Made by a program: the position numbers and the translations under genes
Shown: piece by piece, positions 1-6,547 of the stretch
Layout of the letters: the number at the start of each line of letters is the position of its first letter
Numbering within the stretch: the stretch's first letter is position 1
Notes under the pieces: model-generated
Database searches by the model: none
Told to the model about the DNA's origin: nothing
What the model saw: the letters and a program-made list of their open reading frames with translations, nothing else
Assembly: GCA_938001995.1 (NCBI GenBank)
Contig: CALLAV010000076.1
Coordinates: 1-10,521 of the forward strand
DNA length: 10,521 nt
Direction: 5' to 3'
Source of the DNA: an uncultured Amylibacter sp.
GTDB taxonomy: Bacteria; Pseudomonadota; Alphaproteobacteria; Rhodobacterales; Rhodobacteraceae

Positions 1-51
1 CGCCGCCTCTGCCACCTGATCGGGCGCAAATATCCGTGTCTCTTTGGTCAT
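1..51 (-). CDS. N-terminus of an unidentified gene, cut by the left window edge
   Basis: A minus-strand ATG at 49-51 opens a frame that stays open to the window edge, giving 17 residues that begin MTKETRIFAPDQVAEAA. A weak AGGA lies about 11 bases upstream of the ATG. It is divergent from the metallo-hydrolase gene. Too little is visible to name the product. The style of this N-terminus resembles that of some Sua5/YrdC-type threonylcarbamoyl-AMP synthases, but that is a guess from a few residues and no diagnostic motif is in view. Confidence 0.42.
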   Translation of the reverse strand, partial: MTKETRIFAPDQVAEAA

Positions 52-172
52 GTGACGCGTCGTCCTAGTTGTCGTTCGCTAAGCGCCTGTCTACGCTGAC
101 GCCAACGTTAATCTGTGCGCTCATTTACCCGAACGCATCCCATAAGCAAAGCCAAACCAAGGCAAATCGCAC

Positions 173-176
173 AGGA
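173..176 (+). promoter_or_regulatory. Ribosome binding site that decides a TTG start
   Basis: AGGA sits 7 bases before a TTG codon at 184, in frame with the metallo-hydrolase gene. The only upstream in-frame alternative is a GTG at 115, which has no clear Shine-Dalgarno sequence and lies just after an in-frame stop at 109-111. The spacing favours TTG 184 as the real start. Confidence 0.5.
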
Positions 177-183
177 ACAGCTT

Positions 184-1212
184 TTGTCCACAATCAAATT
201 CCCCCATGAAACGCCCCCTGCTGAGGGCGAAGCCATTGAGGTCGCAGACGGTATCCTATGGCTGCGCCTGCCGCTTCCAATGAAACTCGACCATGTGAAC
301 ATCTACGCGCTTGAAGACGGCGAAGGGTGGTGCATCGTGGATACTGGGTTCCATTCCAAACGCATGATCGACACATGGGAAAAGATCCTTTCAGGACCGC
401 TCAAAGGCAAACCTGTAACCCGCGTTCTGGTTACACATCATCACCCCGATCACGTGGGCATGGCAGGTTGGCTACAATCCGTTCACGGCGCAGAGCTGAT
501 CAGCACGCGCACTTCTTGGCTGTTCGCGCGAATGCTGTTGTTGGACAATCAAAAAACTTCGCCCCCCGAAACAATCGCGTTTTTCCAATCCGCTGGCATG
601 CCCGCAGACTTGCTCGAGGAGCGGCGCACGCAAAAGCCGTTCAATTATGCGGATATCGTGTATCCAATGCCGCTGGGATTTAAGCGCATTCAAGAAGGTG
701 ATACGCTCACCATCGGCAAACGGACGTTCGACATTCGTATCGGAAATGGCCACGCACCAGAACATGCGACTCTTTGGTCCCAAGATGACAACATTGTCAT
801 CGCAGGGGACCAAATCATTCCGGGAATCTCTTCCAACCTTGGCGTTTATGCGACGGAACCAGACGCCGACCCCGTTCAAGGCTGGCTGGACGCCTGCGAA
901 CAGTTCCAAGCCATTGCAACGGATGATCATTTTGTATTGCCGGGGCACAAACTGCCGTTCACAGGCCTGCCCGCCCGTATGCGCCAGTTGATCGACAAAC
1001 ACCACCACGCGCTTGAACGGCTTTATGATCACCTTAAGACACCTGCTACAGCCGCAGACTGTTTTCCACCTCTGTTCAAAAGAACGATAGGTCCCGCAGA
1101 ATATGGGCTCGCACTGGTTGAATCTATCGCGCATGTGAACCATCTTCACCAGCAAGGGAAAATCACCCGCACACGCAACGATGCGGGCGCATGGGTGTAT
1201 GAACAAGCGTAA
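184..1212 (+). CDS. MBL-fold metallo-hydrolase
   Basis: This is a metallo-beta-lactamase-fold hydrolase of 342 residues when started at TTG 184 (365 if started at GTG 115). The metal-binding motif THHHPDH at residues 84-90 gives the HxHxDH signature. H194 in APEH, D209 in AGDQ and H255 in PGHK fit the remaining dinuclear-metal ligands. The region after about residue 260 fits the small C-terminal winged-helix domain found in LACTB2-like and related bacterial hydrolases. No signal peptide is seen, so it is probably cytoplasmic. The substrate cannot be read from the sequence; members of the family cleave thioesters, lactones, phosphodiesters or nucleic acids. TTG 184 is preferred because it has a well-spaced AGGA and because the 23 extra residues from GTG 115 look non-conserved. 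It is probably co-transcribed with the next gene, which starts 9 bases after its stop codon. Confidence 0.88.
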   Translation: MSTIKFPHETPPAEGEAIEVADGILWLRLPLPMKLDHVNIYALEDGEGWCIVDTGFHSKRMIDTWEKILSGPLKGKPVTRVLVTHHHPDHVGMAGWLQSVHGAELISTRTSWLFARMLLLDNQKTSPPETIAFFQSAGMPADLLEERRTQKPFNYADIVYPMPLGFKRIQEGDTLTIGKRTFDIRIGNGHAPEHATLWSQDDNIVIAGDQIIPGISSNLGVYATEPDADPVQGWLDACEQFQAIATDDHFVLPGHKLPFTGLPARMRQLIDKHHHALERLYDHLKTPATAADCFPPLFKRTIGPAEYGLALVESIAHVNHLHQQGKITRTRNDAGAWVYEQA

Positions 1213-1221
1213 GGGACACCA

Positions 1222-1692
1222 ATGACCGATCCGATAAAAACCACTGCCGAAGCCGCTGAGGCTGCCGCCCTGCCAGAACGCTATGCTGTGCGCATGGGGC
1301 CAAACGGATCCATTGTGCGCGAGAATCAAGTGGTTGCGCCCAATGCAAACGGCCGCCAGTTGGAACAGAAATCACCCGCAGAGTGGGCCTACGAGCGGAT
1401 TGTGATGTACATTCAAAAGTTCGAAGAAACCCTAAACGGCGATGAGGAGGTCGGCATGGGCTTTACCGGCGGGGACGTAGGAACCTTGCGCATACAGGGC
1501 ATGGGATACTTTGCACCCGACCTGATCACCTTTTACGGCGAAGATCCGAATGGCGCAAAAACACAGCTTGTTCAACATGTTAGCCAGCTAAATGTGATGC
1601 TCGTTTCCTCCCCCAAAATTGACGAAGCCCAAGCCCCAAATCGCATTGGTTTCAAATTAGCTGCGGAATTGGACAATCCATCCCCTGTTTGA
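1222..1692 (+). CDS. Conserved protein of unknown function, DUF6173-like
   Basis: A 156-residue soluble protein without signal peptide or membrane segment. Its ATG is preceded by AAGGGA at good spacing, overlapping the end of the hydrolase gene, so the two are very likely one transcript. The first 50 residues are low in conservation signals and rich in Ala and Glu. The core from about residue 52 (PAEWAYERIVMYI) through VGYF-like and PDLITFYG segments to QLVQHVSQLNVML (around 115-127) and RIGFKLAAEL near the end resembles a family I recall as DUF6173 in Rhodobacterales; I could not check this. No catalytic motif is visible and no function is proposed. The hydrolase neighbour is the only contextual hint. 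Confidence 0.75.
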   Translation: MTDPIKTTAEAAEAAALPERYAVRMGPNGSIVRENQVVAPNANGRQLEQKSPAEWAYERIVMYIQKFEETLNGDEEVGMGFTGGDVGTLRIQGMGYFAPDLITFYGEDPNGAKTQLVQHVSQLNVMLVSSPKIDEAQAPNRIGFKLAAELDNPSPV

Positions 1693-1785
1693 TTGAGGCA
1701 CAGAAGCGCGGCAAACTGTCGATTGCATTGGCGCTGTTTTTGCGGCAAAACGCGGGCGCAATACGGGAAATGAAAGGGCACTAAA

Positions 1786-1920
1786 ATGGCTGACCACGAA
1801 CACGGTAAAATGGATACATCCGCACAAGAAGCAGCGTTTGACGGCTTCATCACTTGGTCGATCCGCGTGAGCGTCGTATCGATTGCTGTCCTTATTTTCC
1901 TCGCAATTTTTAATTCATAA
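1786..1920 (+). CDS. aa3-type cytochrome c oxidase subunit IV
   Basis: A 44-residue protein, too short for a usual ORF cutoff. A soluble N-terminal half (MADHEHGKMDTSAQEAAFDG) leads into one membrane segment (about residues 22-42, FITWSIRVSVVSIAVLIFLA) and ends shortly after it. This layout and the motif of small acidic/His residues followed by a Phe-Trp start of the helix match the bacterial aa3-type oxidase subunit IV family (Pfam COX4_pro_2), a single-helix accessory subunit seen in Rhodobacter and Paracoccus oxidase structures. AAAGGG lies about 7 bases before the ATG. It sits apart from other oxidase genes here, which is usual for this subunit in alphaproteobacteria. A hairpin follows the stop directly. 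Confidence 0.85.
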   Translation: MADHEHGKMDTSAQEAAFDGFITWSIRVSVVSIAVLIFLAIFNS

Positions 1921-1925
1921 CAAAC

Positions 1926-1947
1926 AGGGCGCGCTTAACGCGCCTTT
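1926..1947 (+). terminator. Probable intrinsic terminator after oxidase subunit IV gene
   Basis: AGGGCGCG pairs with CGCGCCTT around a 5-base loop (CTTAA), with one G-U pair. The following T run is only three bases, so termination may be partial and the lipoprotein gene that begins 15 bases later may receive some read-through. Confidence 0.6.
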
Positions 1948-1962
1948 GGGGATTGGGGAAAA

Positions 1963-2538
1963 ATGACTTTTTTACGTGCGTTTCTGCTTGTCGTCGTCAC
2001 GGCGACTCTTTCGGCCTGTGGTGGTCAATCAGTTTGGGCCCCAGACGAGGCCGTGCAAAAAGCCCGCTACGATAGCCCCGAACCCGCATATCTGGTTTTG
2101 AAAACCATGATCAACAACCGATCAGGGTCTGGCGGGCATGCTGCGCTGACCATAAATGCAAGCCAAACTGTGATGTACGATCCCGCAGGGCGTTGGTCCC
2201 ATCCACTGGGTCCAGAACGCAATGACGTTGTGTTTGGCATGTTCCCAAAGCTGGAAGAAAATTATGACCTCTGGCATGCGCGGGATACGCACCATGTTGT
2301 GAACCAAAAGATTTACGTCTCGGAAGCCGTCGCAGAAAAAGCGCTGCAACTGGCAATGGCCGCTGGGCCGTCACTGGACGCGCAATGTACGCTGAACATT
2401 TCGGGCCTGTTGATGCAGCTCGAAGGGTTCAGTTCGCTCAAAAGCACTTATTTTCCTGCCAATCTTATGAAGCAGTTCGAAAATCTGCCTGGCGTTCAAA
2501 CCACTAAGGTTTACGACAACGACTCTGGCAAAAACTGA
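1963..2538 (+). CDS. Putative lipoprotein, possible permuted papain-fold (NlpC/P60-like) domain
   Basis: A 191-residue protein with a lipoprotein signal: a basic, hydrophobic N-terminus followed by the lipobox LSAC with C19 and GG after it, so it is predicted to be lipid-anchored. The residue at +2 is Gly, not Asp, which in enterobacterial rules would allow outer-membrane sorting. The mature part has GGHAALTI (H59) followed by a YDPAGRW stretch (72-78), a HARDTHHVV segment (105-113) and C142 in DAQCTLNISGLL. A His after a small glycine-rich turn and strand, with a Cys at the start of a later helix, is the order of catalytic residues in circularly permuted NlpC/P60 (YiiX/DUF4105-like) proteins; this assignment is inference only. 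Similar proteins are, as far as I recall, annotated as hypothetical in Roseobacters. It stands alone between two terminators. Confidence 0.78.
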   Translation: MTFLRAFLLVVVTATLSACGGQSVWAPDEAVQKARYDSPEPAYLVLKTMINNRSGSGGHAALTINASQTVMYDPAGRWSHPLGPERNDVVFGMFPKLEENYDLWHARDTHHVVNQKIYVSEAVAEKALQLAMAAGPSLDAQCTLNISGLLMQLEGFSSLKSTYFPANLMKQFENLPGVQTTKVYDNDSGKN

Positions 2539-2562
2539 TCCAGCAGTCAGATCCCTAGAACG

Positions 2563-2602
2563 AAAAACCCCGCGCTAAGCCATCTGCTTGCGCGGGGTTT
2601 TT
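2563..2602. terminator. Strong bidirectional intrinsic terminator
   Basis: AAAAACCCCGCGC (2563-2575) is perfectly complementary to GCGCGGGGTTTTT (2590-2602), with a short loop that can itself pair partly. T runs are present on both strands, so it can end the lipoprotein transcript from the left and the carboxypeptidase transcript from the right. It lies between their two convergent stop codons. Confidence 0.93.
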
Positions 2603-2624
2603 CTTTGCTTTTGGCAGGTAGCGC

Positions 2625-3989
2625 TTAGGAACCTGGTCCAACGGGGAAGCATGGTTGGTTGCGTGCGCGCAGTCTGGCACAGGCCATATTCGCATCCGCT
2701 TGGTTCAAACCAACAAAGCGTGCGCGGTACTTTTTATACCCGTTTACCATCGCATAATCGATGCGACGTTCGGATCCTTCAAGCGATTGCAGTTCTTTTA
2801 ATGCTGTTTGTAACAGGGCCTTTTCTGCCTGATGACGGTTTGAAAACGCGCCAACTTGCACACCCCAGTAGCGATTGCCTGCGGTGGACACGCGGGTCAC
2901 AACGCGCAGCGGTTGCTCTTCAACCGCGGCCACATCGGCGATAGACACGGCCTGACCATTGGCAACCTTCACGACACCATTGGCTGTCGCTTCGCGGTTC
3001 GCGGCTAGAACGGCCTGTTCAATGGCGTTTAGCTGATTTTGCGCAACAAGCGTGCCACTTGCGCGCACCTTGGGCCGTGGGCTCTTTTTCACAGCGCCTG
3101 ATTTGGCAACGCGAATGGTTTTTGCGCCGCCACTGCCCAAATTCACAGGGGCAGGTTTGCGCACAGCAACGCGGGTTTTTGACCGTTTAAAGCCCATATC
3201 CAATAACTCAGCCACACGCGCATTGCGCCATGCGGATGTTTTGCCACCAAACACAGTTGCAATTACGCGCTTTGGCCCACGCTCTGCCGAGGCGACAAGG
3301 TTAAAGCCCGCAGCGTTGGTATAGCCTGTCTTGATTCCGTCTGCGCCTTTGTAATTGCTAAGTAATTTGCGGTTGGTGTTGGCCACATCGCGCACACCTG
3401 CATAGGTCGATTTGCGGGCAAACAGGTTGTAATAGTCGGGGAAATCATAAAACAAACGCCGCCCCAATAGCGTCATATCTCGCGCAGTGGATAAGTGCCC
3501 GGATTGGGTCAGGCCGTGCGCATTCTTAAACGTTGTATTCTTCATACCCAACTGACGCGCCGTGCGTGTCATGCGTTTTGCGAATTCTTTTTCCGACCCA
3601 GAAATTGCCTCGCCGAGCGCCGTTGCCGCGTCATTCGCAGACTTCACTGCCGCTGCACGGATCAGATACCGCAGTTCTATACGCTGGCCGGGTTTAAGGC
3701 CCAGCTTGCTAGGGGGCTCACTGGCCGCGAATCGCGAGATTTTGATCTTTTTGTTAAGACTAATCTCGCCACGCTCAATGGCGTCAAAGACCACATAAAG
3801 GGTCATCATTTTGGTAAGGGATGCAGGATGCAAACGTGCATCCGCGTTACGTGCATGCAAAACTTCGCCTGTTCGCGCATCAACAACCACTGCCGCGTAG
3901 GGCGCAGATTGAGCGATCGAACCCGTGAAGGCCACACATAGAAAGATAAATAGGGCACAATATGCCCGTACAACTGCTTTGATTCGCAT
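2625..3989 (-). CDS. D-alanyl-D-alanine carboxypeptidase (penicillin-binding protein 5/6 type) with SPOR domain
   Basis: A peptidase family S11 enzyme of 454 residues that trims the terminal D-Ala from peptidoglycan pentapeptides in the periplasm. A signal peptide covers about residues 1-28 (cleavage near AQSA). The three penicillin-binding motifs are present in order: SLTK (S57 nucleophile, K60), SAN (S117) and KTG (220-222). The catalytic domain ends near 265. A basic, low-complexity linker (about 270-340) leads to a C-terminal SPOR domain (about 373-450, starting YWGVQVGAFSNR), a fold that binds denuded glycan strands and often directs proteins to the division septum. A GTG at 4028 would add 13 residues, but ATG 3989 has GGAG five bases upstream and starts a normal signal peptide, so it is preferred. 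The linker plus SPOR extension makes it longer than E. coli DacA (about 400). It is the only gene of its transcript here. Confidence 0.93.
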   Translation of the reverse strand: MRIKAVVRAYCALFIFLCVAFTGSIAQSAPYAAVVVDARTGEVLHARNADARLHPASLTKMMTLYVVFDAIERGEISLNKKIKISRFAASEPPSKLGLKPGQRIELRYLIRAAAVKSANDAATALGEAISGSEKEFAKRMTRTARQLGMKNTTFKNAHGLTQSGHLSTARDMTLLGRRLFYDFPDYYNLFARKSTYAGVRDVANTNRKLLSNYKGADGIKTGYTNAAGFNLVASAERGPKRVIATVFGGKTSAWRNARVAELLDMGFKRSKTRVAVRKPAPVNLGSGGAKTIRVAKSGAVKKSPRPKVRASGTLVAQNQLNAIEQAVLAANREATANGVVKVANGQAVSIADVAAVEEQPLRVVTRVSTAGNRYWGVQVGAFSNRHQAEKALLQTALKELQSLEGSERRIDYAMVNGYKKYRARFVGLNQADANMACARLRARNQPCFPVGPGS

Positions 3990-4025
3990 CGGTTCTCCGA
4001 CGTCCCGTAATTTAAACTGCCTCGT

Positions 4026-4039
4026 CACCGTTTACGGTG
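4026..4039. repeat. Short perfect inverted repeat upstream of the carboxypeptidase gene, possible operator
   Basis: CACCGT-TT-ACGGTG is a perfect 6+6 palindrome with a two-base centre. It lies about 37 bases upstream of the ATG and would fall at the very start of the transcript predicted from the candidate promoter, a usual place for a repressor site. A two-base centre is too tight for a stable RNA hairpin, which favours a DNA-binding site over a terminator. Confidence 0.4.
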
Positions 4040-4303
4040 TTATGATTAAAATTAAGCTATCATATGCTTCTAATTCACAAAAACCTTTTATTTTCAAAGG
4101 CTAGCAAGGTGTCACTGCTGCAACACTACACTACATAGGCGATTTTCGACCCCTGCGAGCACTAGGTGTTGTGGTTTTGCAGAAAAATCCAACTAAATAG
4201 GTAACAAATTAAGTTAAATTTGCGCGGGATTTAGCCGCTCAATCCGCCCCTTTTTTCTTTCCCCAGAAACGCTATATAAGTCTCTATCACGAAACTTATT
4301 AAA
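4029..4303. other. AT-rich divergent intergenic region between carboxypeptidase gene and clpS
   Basis: This 274-base stretch holds no convincing coding frame. It carries the candidate carboxypeptidase promoter on the left. On the right TATATA at 4273-4278 could be a -10 element for clpS, but only a T run (4251-4256) lies at -35 distance, so that promoter is weak on paper. CAACAC (near 4120) and GTGTTG (near 4167) could pair with wobble extensions into a longer stem, with several other short repeats of GGTGT; a small RNA or structured leader is possible but not supported by a clear terminator. Confidence 0.35.
4051..4080 (-). promoter_or_regulatory. Candidate sigma-70 promoter of the carboxypeptidase gene
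   Basis: On the minus strand TTGTGA (4080-4075) and CTTAAT (4056-4051) are separated by 18 bases, each with four of six matches to the consensus. A transcript would start near 4044, about 55 bases before the ATG. The area is AT-rich, unlike the flanking genes. This is a visual match only. Confidence 0.33.
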
Positions 4304-4663
4304 ATGATGACGATGACCGCACCTCTTACAATCTGTGCTCAGGACGACGATATTGACGCGGGTCAAGACGGCGACACCGCGCTGGCGACCAAGCCAAAAG
4401 AGAAGACGCAGCGTCCTCCGCTTTATAAGGTCATGCTGTTGAACGACGACTACACGCCGATGGAATTTGTTGTTCACGTGCTCGAACGCTATTTTGGTAT
4501 TGGCCATGCGGGCGCTGTGGAATTGATGCTGACCGTGCATAAAAAGGGTCTCGCTGTTGTGGGCGTGTTTAGCCACGAAATTGCCGAAACCAAAGTCATG
4601 CAAGTGATGGAAGCCGCGCGTCAGCACGAACACCCACTGCAATGCACTATGGAAAAGGAATAG
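4304..4663 (+). CDS. clpS: ATP-dependent Clp protease adaptor ClpS
   Basis: ClpS binds the N-terminal domain of ClpA and delivers proteins with destabilising N-terminal residues (N-degrons Leu, Phe, Tyr, Trp) to ClpAP in the cytoplasm. The 119-residue protein has a disordered acidic N-terminal extension (1-38) and then the conserved core: [17 protein letters not shown] (39-55), with N47 and D48 for N-degron amine binding, M53 as the specificity gate, H79 in VHKKG, and the closing [10 protein letters not shown] that binds ClpA. Three ATG codons (4304, 4307, 4313) are in frame and none has a clear Shine-Dalgarno sequence, so the exact start is uncertain by three residues. The methyltransferase gene follows after 21 bases. 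Confidence 0.96.
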   Translation: MMTMTAPLTICAQDDDIDAGQDGDTALATKPKEKTQRPPLYKVMLLNDDYTPMEFVVHVLERYFGIGHAGAVELMLTVHKKGLAVVGVFSHEIAETKVMQVMEAARQHEHPLQCTMEKE

Positions 4664-4684
4664 GCGCCCGTTCGCGCCCCTGCC

Positions 4685-5683
4685 ATGACAACGCATCCCC
4701 GCCTAATGCTGCCGTTTGAAGACGGCGCAATTGATCTGCCTACAGATGGAATGATCGTGATTTACCGCGCATTTGGCGGCTATCCCGAGTTGCCCAAAGA
4801 CCGAATAATCTGTGTTCAGGGTTTCTTTCCAGCGCACGCCGCGTTGCAATCTGCAGGCTATGCCACGACAACAACACCGCCTGAAACTGCCGCAATGGCC
4901 ATCGTCCACATCACTCGCGCCAAAGACGAAACCCGTGCATTGGTGGCGCAGGCGTTTGACGCCCTGCCCACAAACGGCATGCTGATCATCGATGGATCGA
5001 AAACCGACGGGATTGAAAGCCTGCTGAAAGAGGCAAAGAAACGCACAATCGTTTTGGGTCAAATCTCTAAGGCGCATGGCAAGGTTTTTTGGATGTCCAA
5101 ACAATCGGCAAGCAACCCATTCGCCGAATGGGCCGATGCCACAAAACCACGCAAAACCGCAGACGGTTGGTTCACATCTGCAGGTGTTTTTTCAGCGTAT
5201 GGTGTTGATCCAGGCTCTGCCGAGTTGGTCCCTGCTTTTGCGGGCAAACTAAAGGGCAAAGTTGCGGACCTCGGGGCTGGCTGGGGTTGGCTTGCAGCGC
5301 AGGCGCTCGATACATGTCCGGACATTGAACGTCTCGATTTGATCGAAGCCGAACAGGCCGCGGTGGACTGTGCCAAGCTGAACATCACCGACACCCGCGC
5401 CGCGTTCCATTGGGGTGATGCAACACGCCCCAGCACAAAAAACATCTACGACGCAGTTATCACAAACCCGCCGTTCCATACGGGACGCAAAGCCGATCCT
5501 GCTTTGGGCCGCGCCTTTATTTCCGCTGCCGCAACCCTGTTAAAACCCACTGGGCAAATGTTCCTCGTGGCGAACCGCCAACTGGCCTATGAAGCCACGC
5601 TTGACGACTGTTTCGCTCGCTGGGAGGTTACCGCCCAATCCAGCCGCTATAAAATCATCCACGCGCGTAAACCAAAACGCTAA
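4685..5683 (+). CDS. Class I SAM-dependent methyltransferase, RsmC-like (16S rRNA guanine-N2)
   Basis: A 332-residue protein with the two-part layout of RsmC/RlmG: an N-terminal degenerate methyltransferase-like half (to about 160) and a C-terminal catalytic half. The latter has the SAM-binding motif VADLGAGWGWL (193-203), an acidic residue at the end of the second strand (DLIEAE, 218-223), and NPPFH (261-265), the signature of N-methylating nucleic-acid enzymes that act on guanine or adenine amino groups. RsmC makes m2G1207 in 16S rRNA of the 30S subunit; the equivalent target here is inferred, and RlmG-type activity on 23S rRNA is the alternative. It lies 21 bases after clpS with no visible promoter between, so translation in one operon is likely; no strong Shine-Dalgarno is seen before the ATG. 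Confidence 0.87.
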   Translation: MTTHPRLMLPFEDGAIDLPTDGMIVIYRAFGGYPELPKDRIICVQGFFPAHAALQSAGYATTTTPPETAAMAIVHITRAKDETRALVAQAFDALPTNGMLIIDGSKTDGIESLLKEAKKRTIVLGQISKAHGKVFWMSKQSASNPFAEWADATKPRKTADGWFTSAGVFSAYGVDPGSAELVPAFAGKLKGKVADLGAGWGWLAAQALDTCPDIERLDLIEAEQAAVDCAKLNITDTRAAFHWGDATRPSTKNIYDAVITNPPFHTGRKADPALGRAFISAAATLLKPTGQMFLVANRQLAYEATLDDCFARWEVTAQSSRYKIIHARKPKR

Positions 5684-5692
5684 CCCCGCACT

Positions 5693-5719
5693 CTGCCCCC
5701 TGCTATAAAAGGGGTGCAG
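5693..5719 (+). other. Hairpin between methyltransferase and dehydrogenase genes
   Basis: CTGC-CCCCT pairs with AGGGG-T-GCAG, leaving one bulged T and an 8-base loop (GCTATAAA). No T run follows, so it is not a classical terminator. It starts 10 bases after the methyltransferase stop and ends 21 bases before the dehydrogenase ATG; it could stabilise the upstream mRNA or attenuate transcription. The loop also contains a TATAAA that could be a -10 element, but no -35 box is seen. Confidence 0.4.
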
Positions 5720-5740
5720 AATCAGCAAAGGCCACCACCC

Positions 5741-6547
5741 ATGTCTTTTTCGCTTGAAGGTAAGACCGCCATTATTACGGGGGCAGCAAACGGTGTCGGC
5801 CTAGAAGTGGCGCGGCATTTTTCCGATCACGGTGCAAATGTGATGCTTGTGGATATGGACGAAGCCAAGCTGCAAGCCGAAGCAGATGCCATTGACGGAG
5901 ACGGCGAAAACGTCCGCTATTTTGCAGGCGATCTGCGCAAAAAACTGACCGTTGCGAACCTGCTGTCTGCCACCATCGACGCCTTTGACGGCATCGACAT
6001 CCTGATCAACGCCTCGCGCCAAGTACTGCCGTCCAATCCGCTCGATCAACGCGAAGACCACTTTGAAGAGCTGTTCCAACAAAACGTTCTGGCCAACCTG
6101 CGCGTCACCCAAGCGGTGGCAAAGCGTATGATCTCGCAGGAAAAAGAAAACCCAACCGAAGGTGGCATTGGTGCGGTTGTGAACTTGTCTTCTATCGCGT
6201 CGGATCGCACGCATGCCGAACTGCTAGCCTACTCCGTTGCCTGTGCTGCGCTCAATCAAATGACCCGCTCGCTTGCTGTAGCCTTTGCCGATCAACGCAT
6301 CCGCGTGAACGCCATTGCCATTGGGTCTGTGATGTCTGCCTCGTTGCAAACGCGCCTAAAGGATGACCCAGAAGTACGCGCCGCGACTTTGGCTGCAACA
6401 CCGTTAGGGCGTATCGCCGAAGCCCGTGAAGTGGCGGAAACCGCGCAATTCCTTGCGACCGAAGCATCCGGTTTCATGACAGGCCAAATCATTACCGTAG
6501 ACGGTGGGCGATCTTTGATTGACCCGCTAGAGGCCGCTGCTCACTAA
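5741..6547 (+). CDS. SDR family oxidoreductase with a cysteine in place of the catalytic lysine
   Basis: A 268-residue classical short-chain dehydrogenase/reductase. The cofactor motif is TGAANGVG (13-20) and D38 at the end of the second strand suggests NAD(H). The NNAG motif has become INASR (89-93). Catalytic S151 (VNLSS) is 13 residues before Y164, as in the family, but the YxxxK motif reads YSVAC: the lysine position (168) is a TGT cysteine. The C-terminal PLGRIAE and GFMTGQIITVDGG segments are typical of FabG-like SDRs. The substrate is unknown. The loss of Lys suggests reduced or altered chemistry, or a binding role. ATG 5741 is used because the family starts just before LEGKTAIITG and AAAGG lies upstream; a GTG at 5714 would add nine unusual residues. 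The stop overlaps that of the convergent transporter gene. Confidence 0.9.
   Translation: MSFSLEGKTAIITGAANGVGLEVARHFSDHGANVMLVDMDEAKLQAEADAIDGDGENVRYFAGDLRKKLTVANLLSATIDAFDGIDILINASRQVLPSNPLDQREDHFEELFQQNVLANLRVTQAVAKRMISQEKENPTEGGIGAVVNLSSIASDRTHAELLAYSVACAALNQMTRSLAVAFADQRIRVNAIAIGSVMSASLQTRLKDDPEVRAATLAATPLGRIAEAREVAETAQFLATEASGFMTGQIITVDGGRSLIDPLEAAAH

Noticed and set aside
472..1329. Long minus-strand open frame (285 codons) opposite the metallo-hydrolase gene
   Set aside because: It lies antisense to a gene with clear MBL metal-binding motifs, its translation is rich in Cys, His and Arg without any recognisable domain, and it has the look of a codon-bias shadow.
1693..1785. Possible stem (ATTGC ... 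GCAAT with an inner TTTTG/CAAAA pair) before the oxidase subunit gene
   Set aside because: The arms are only five bases each and separated by mismatched sequence; no terminator or riboswitch pattern follows.
4083..4100. CCTTT...AAAGG hairpin in the region before clpS as a terminator
   Set aside because: The stem is five base pairs of mostly A-T with a seven-base loop and no T tract, too weak to call.
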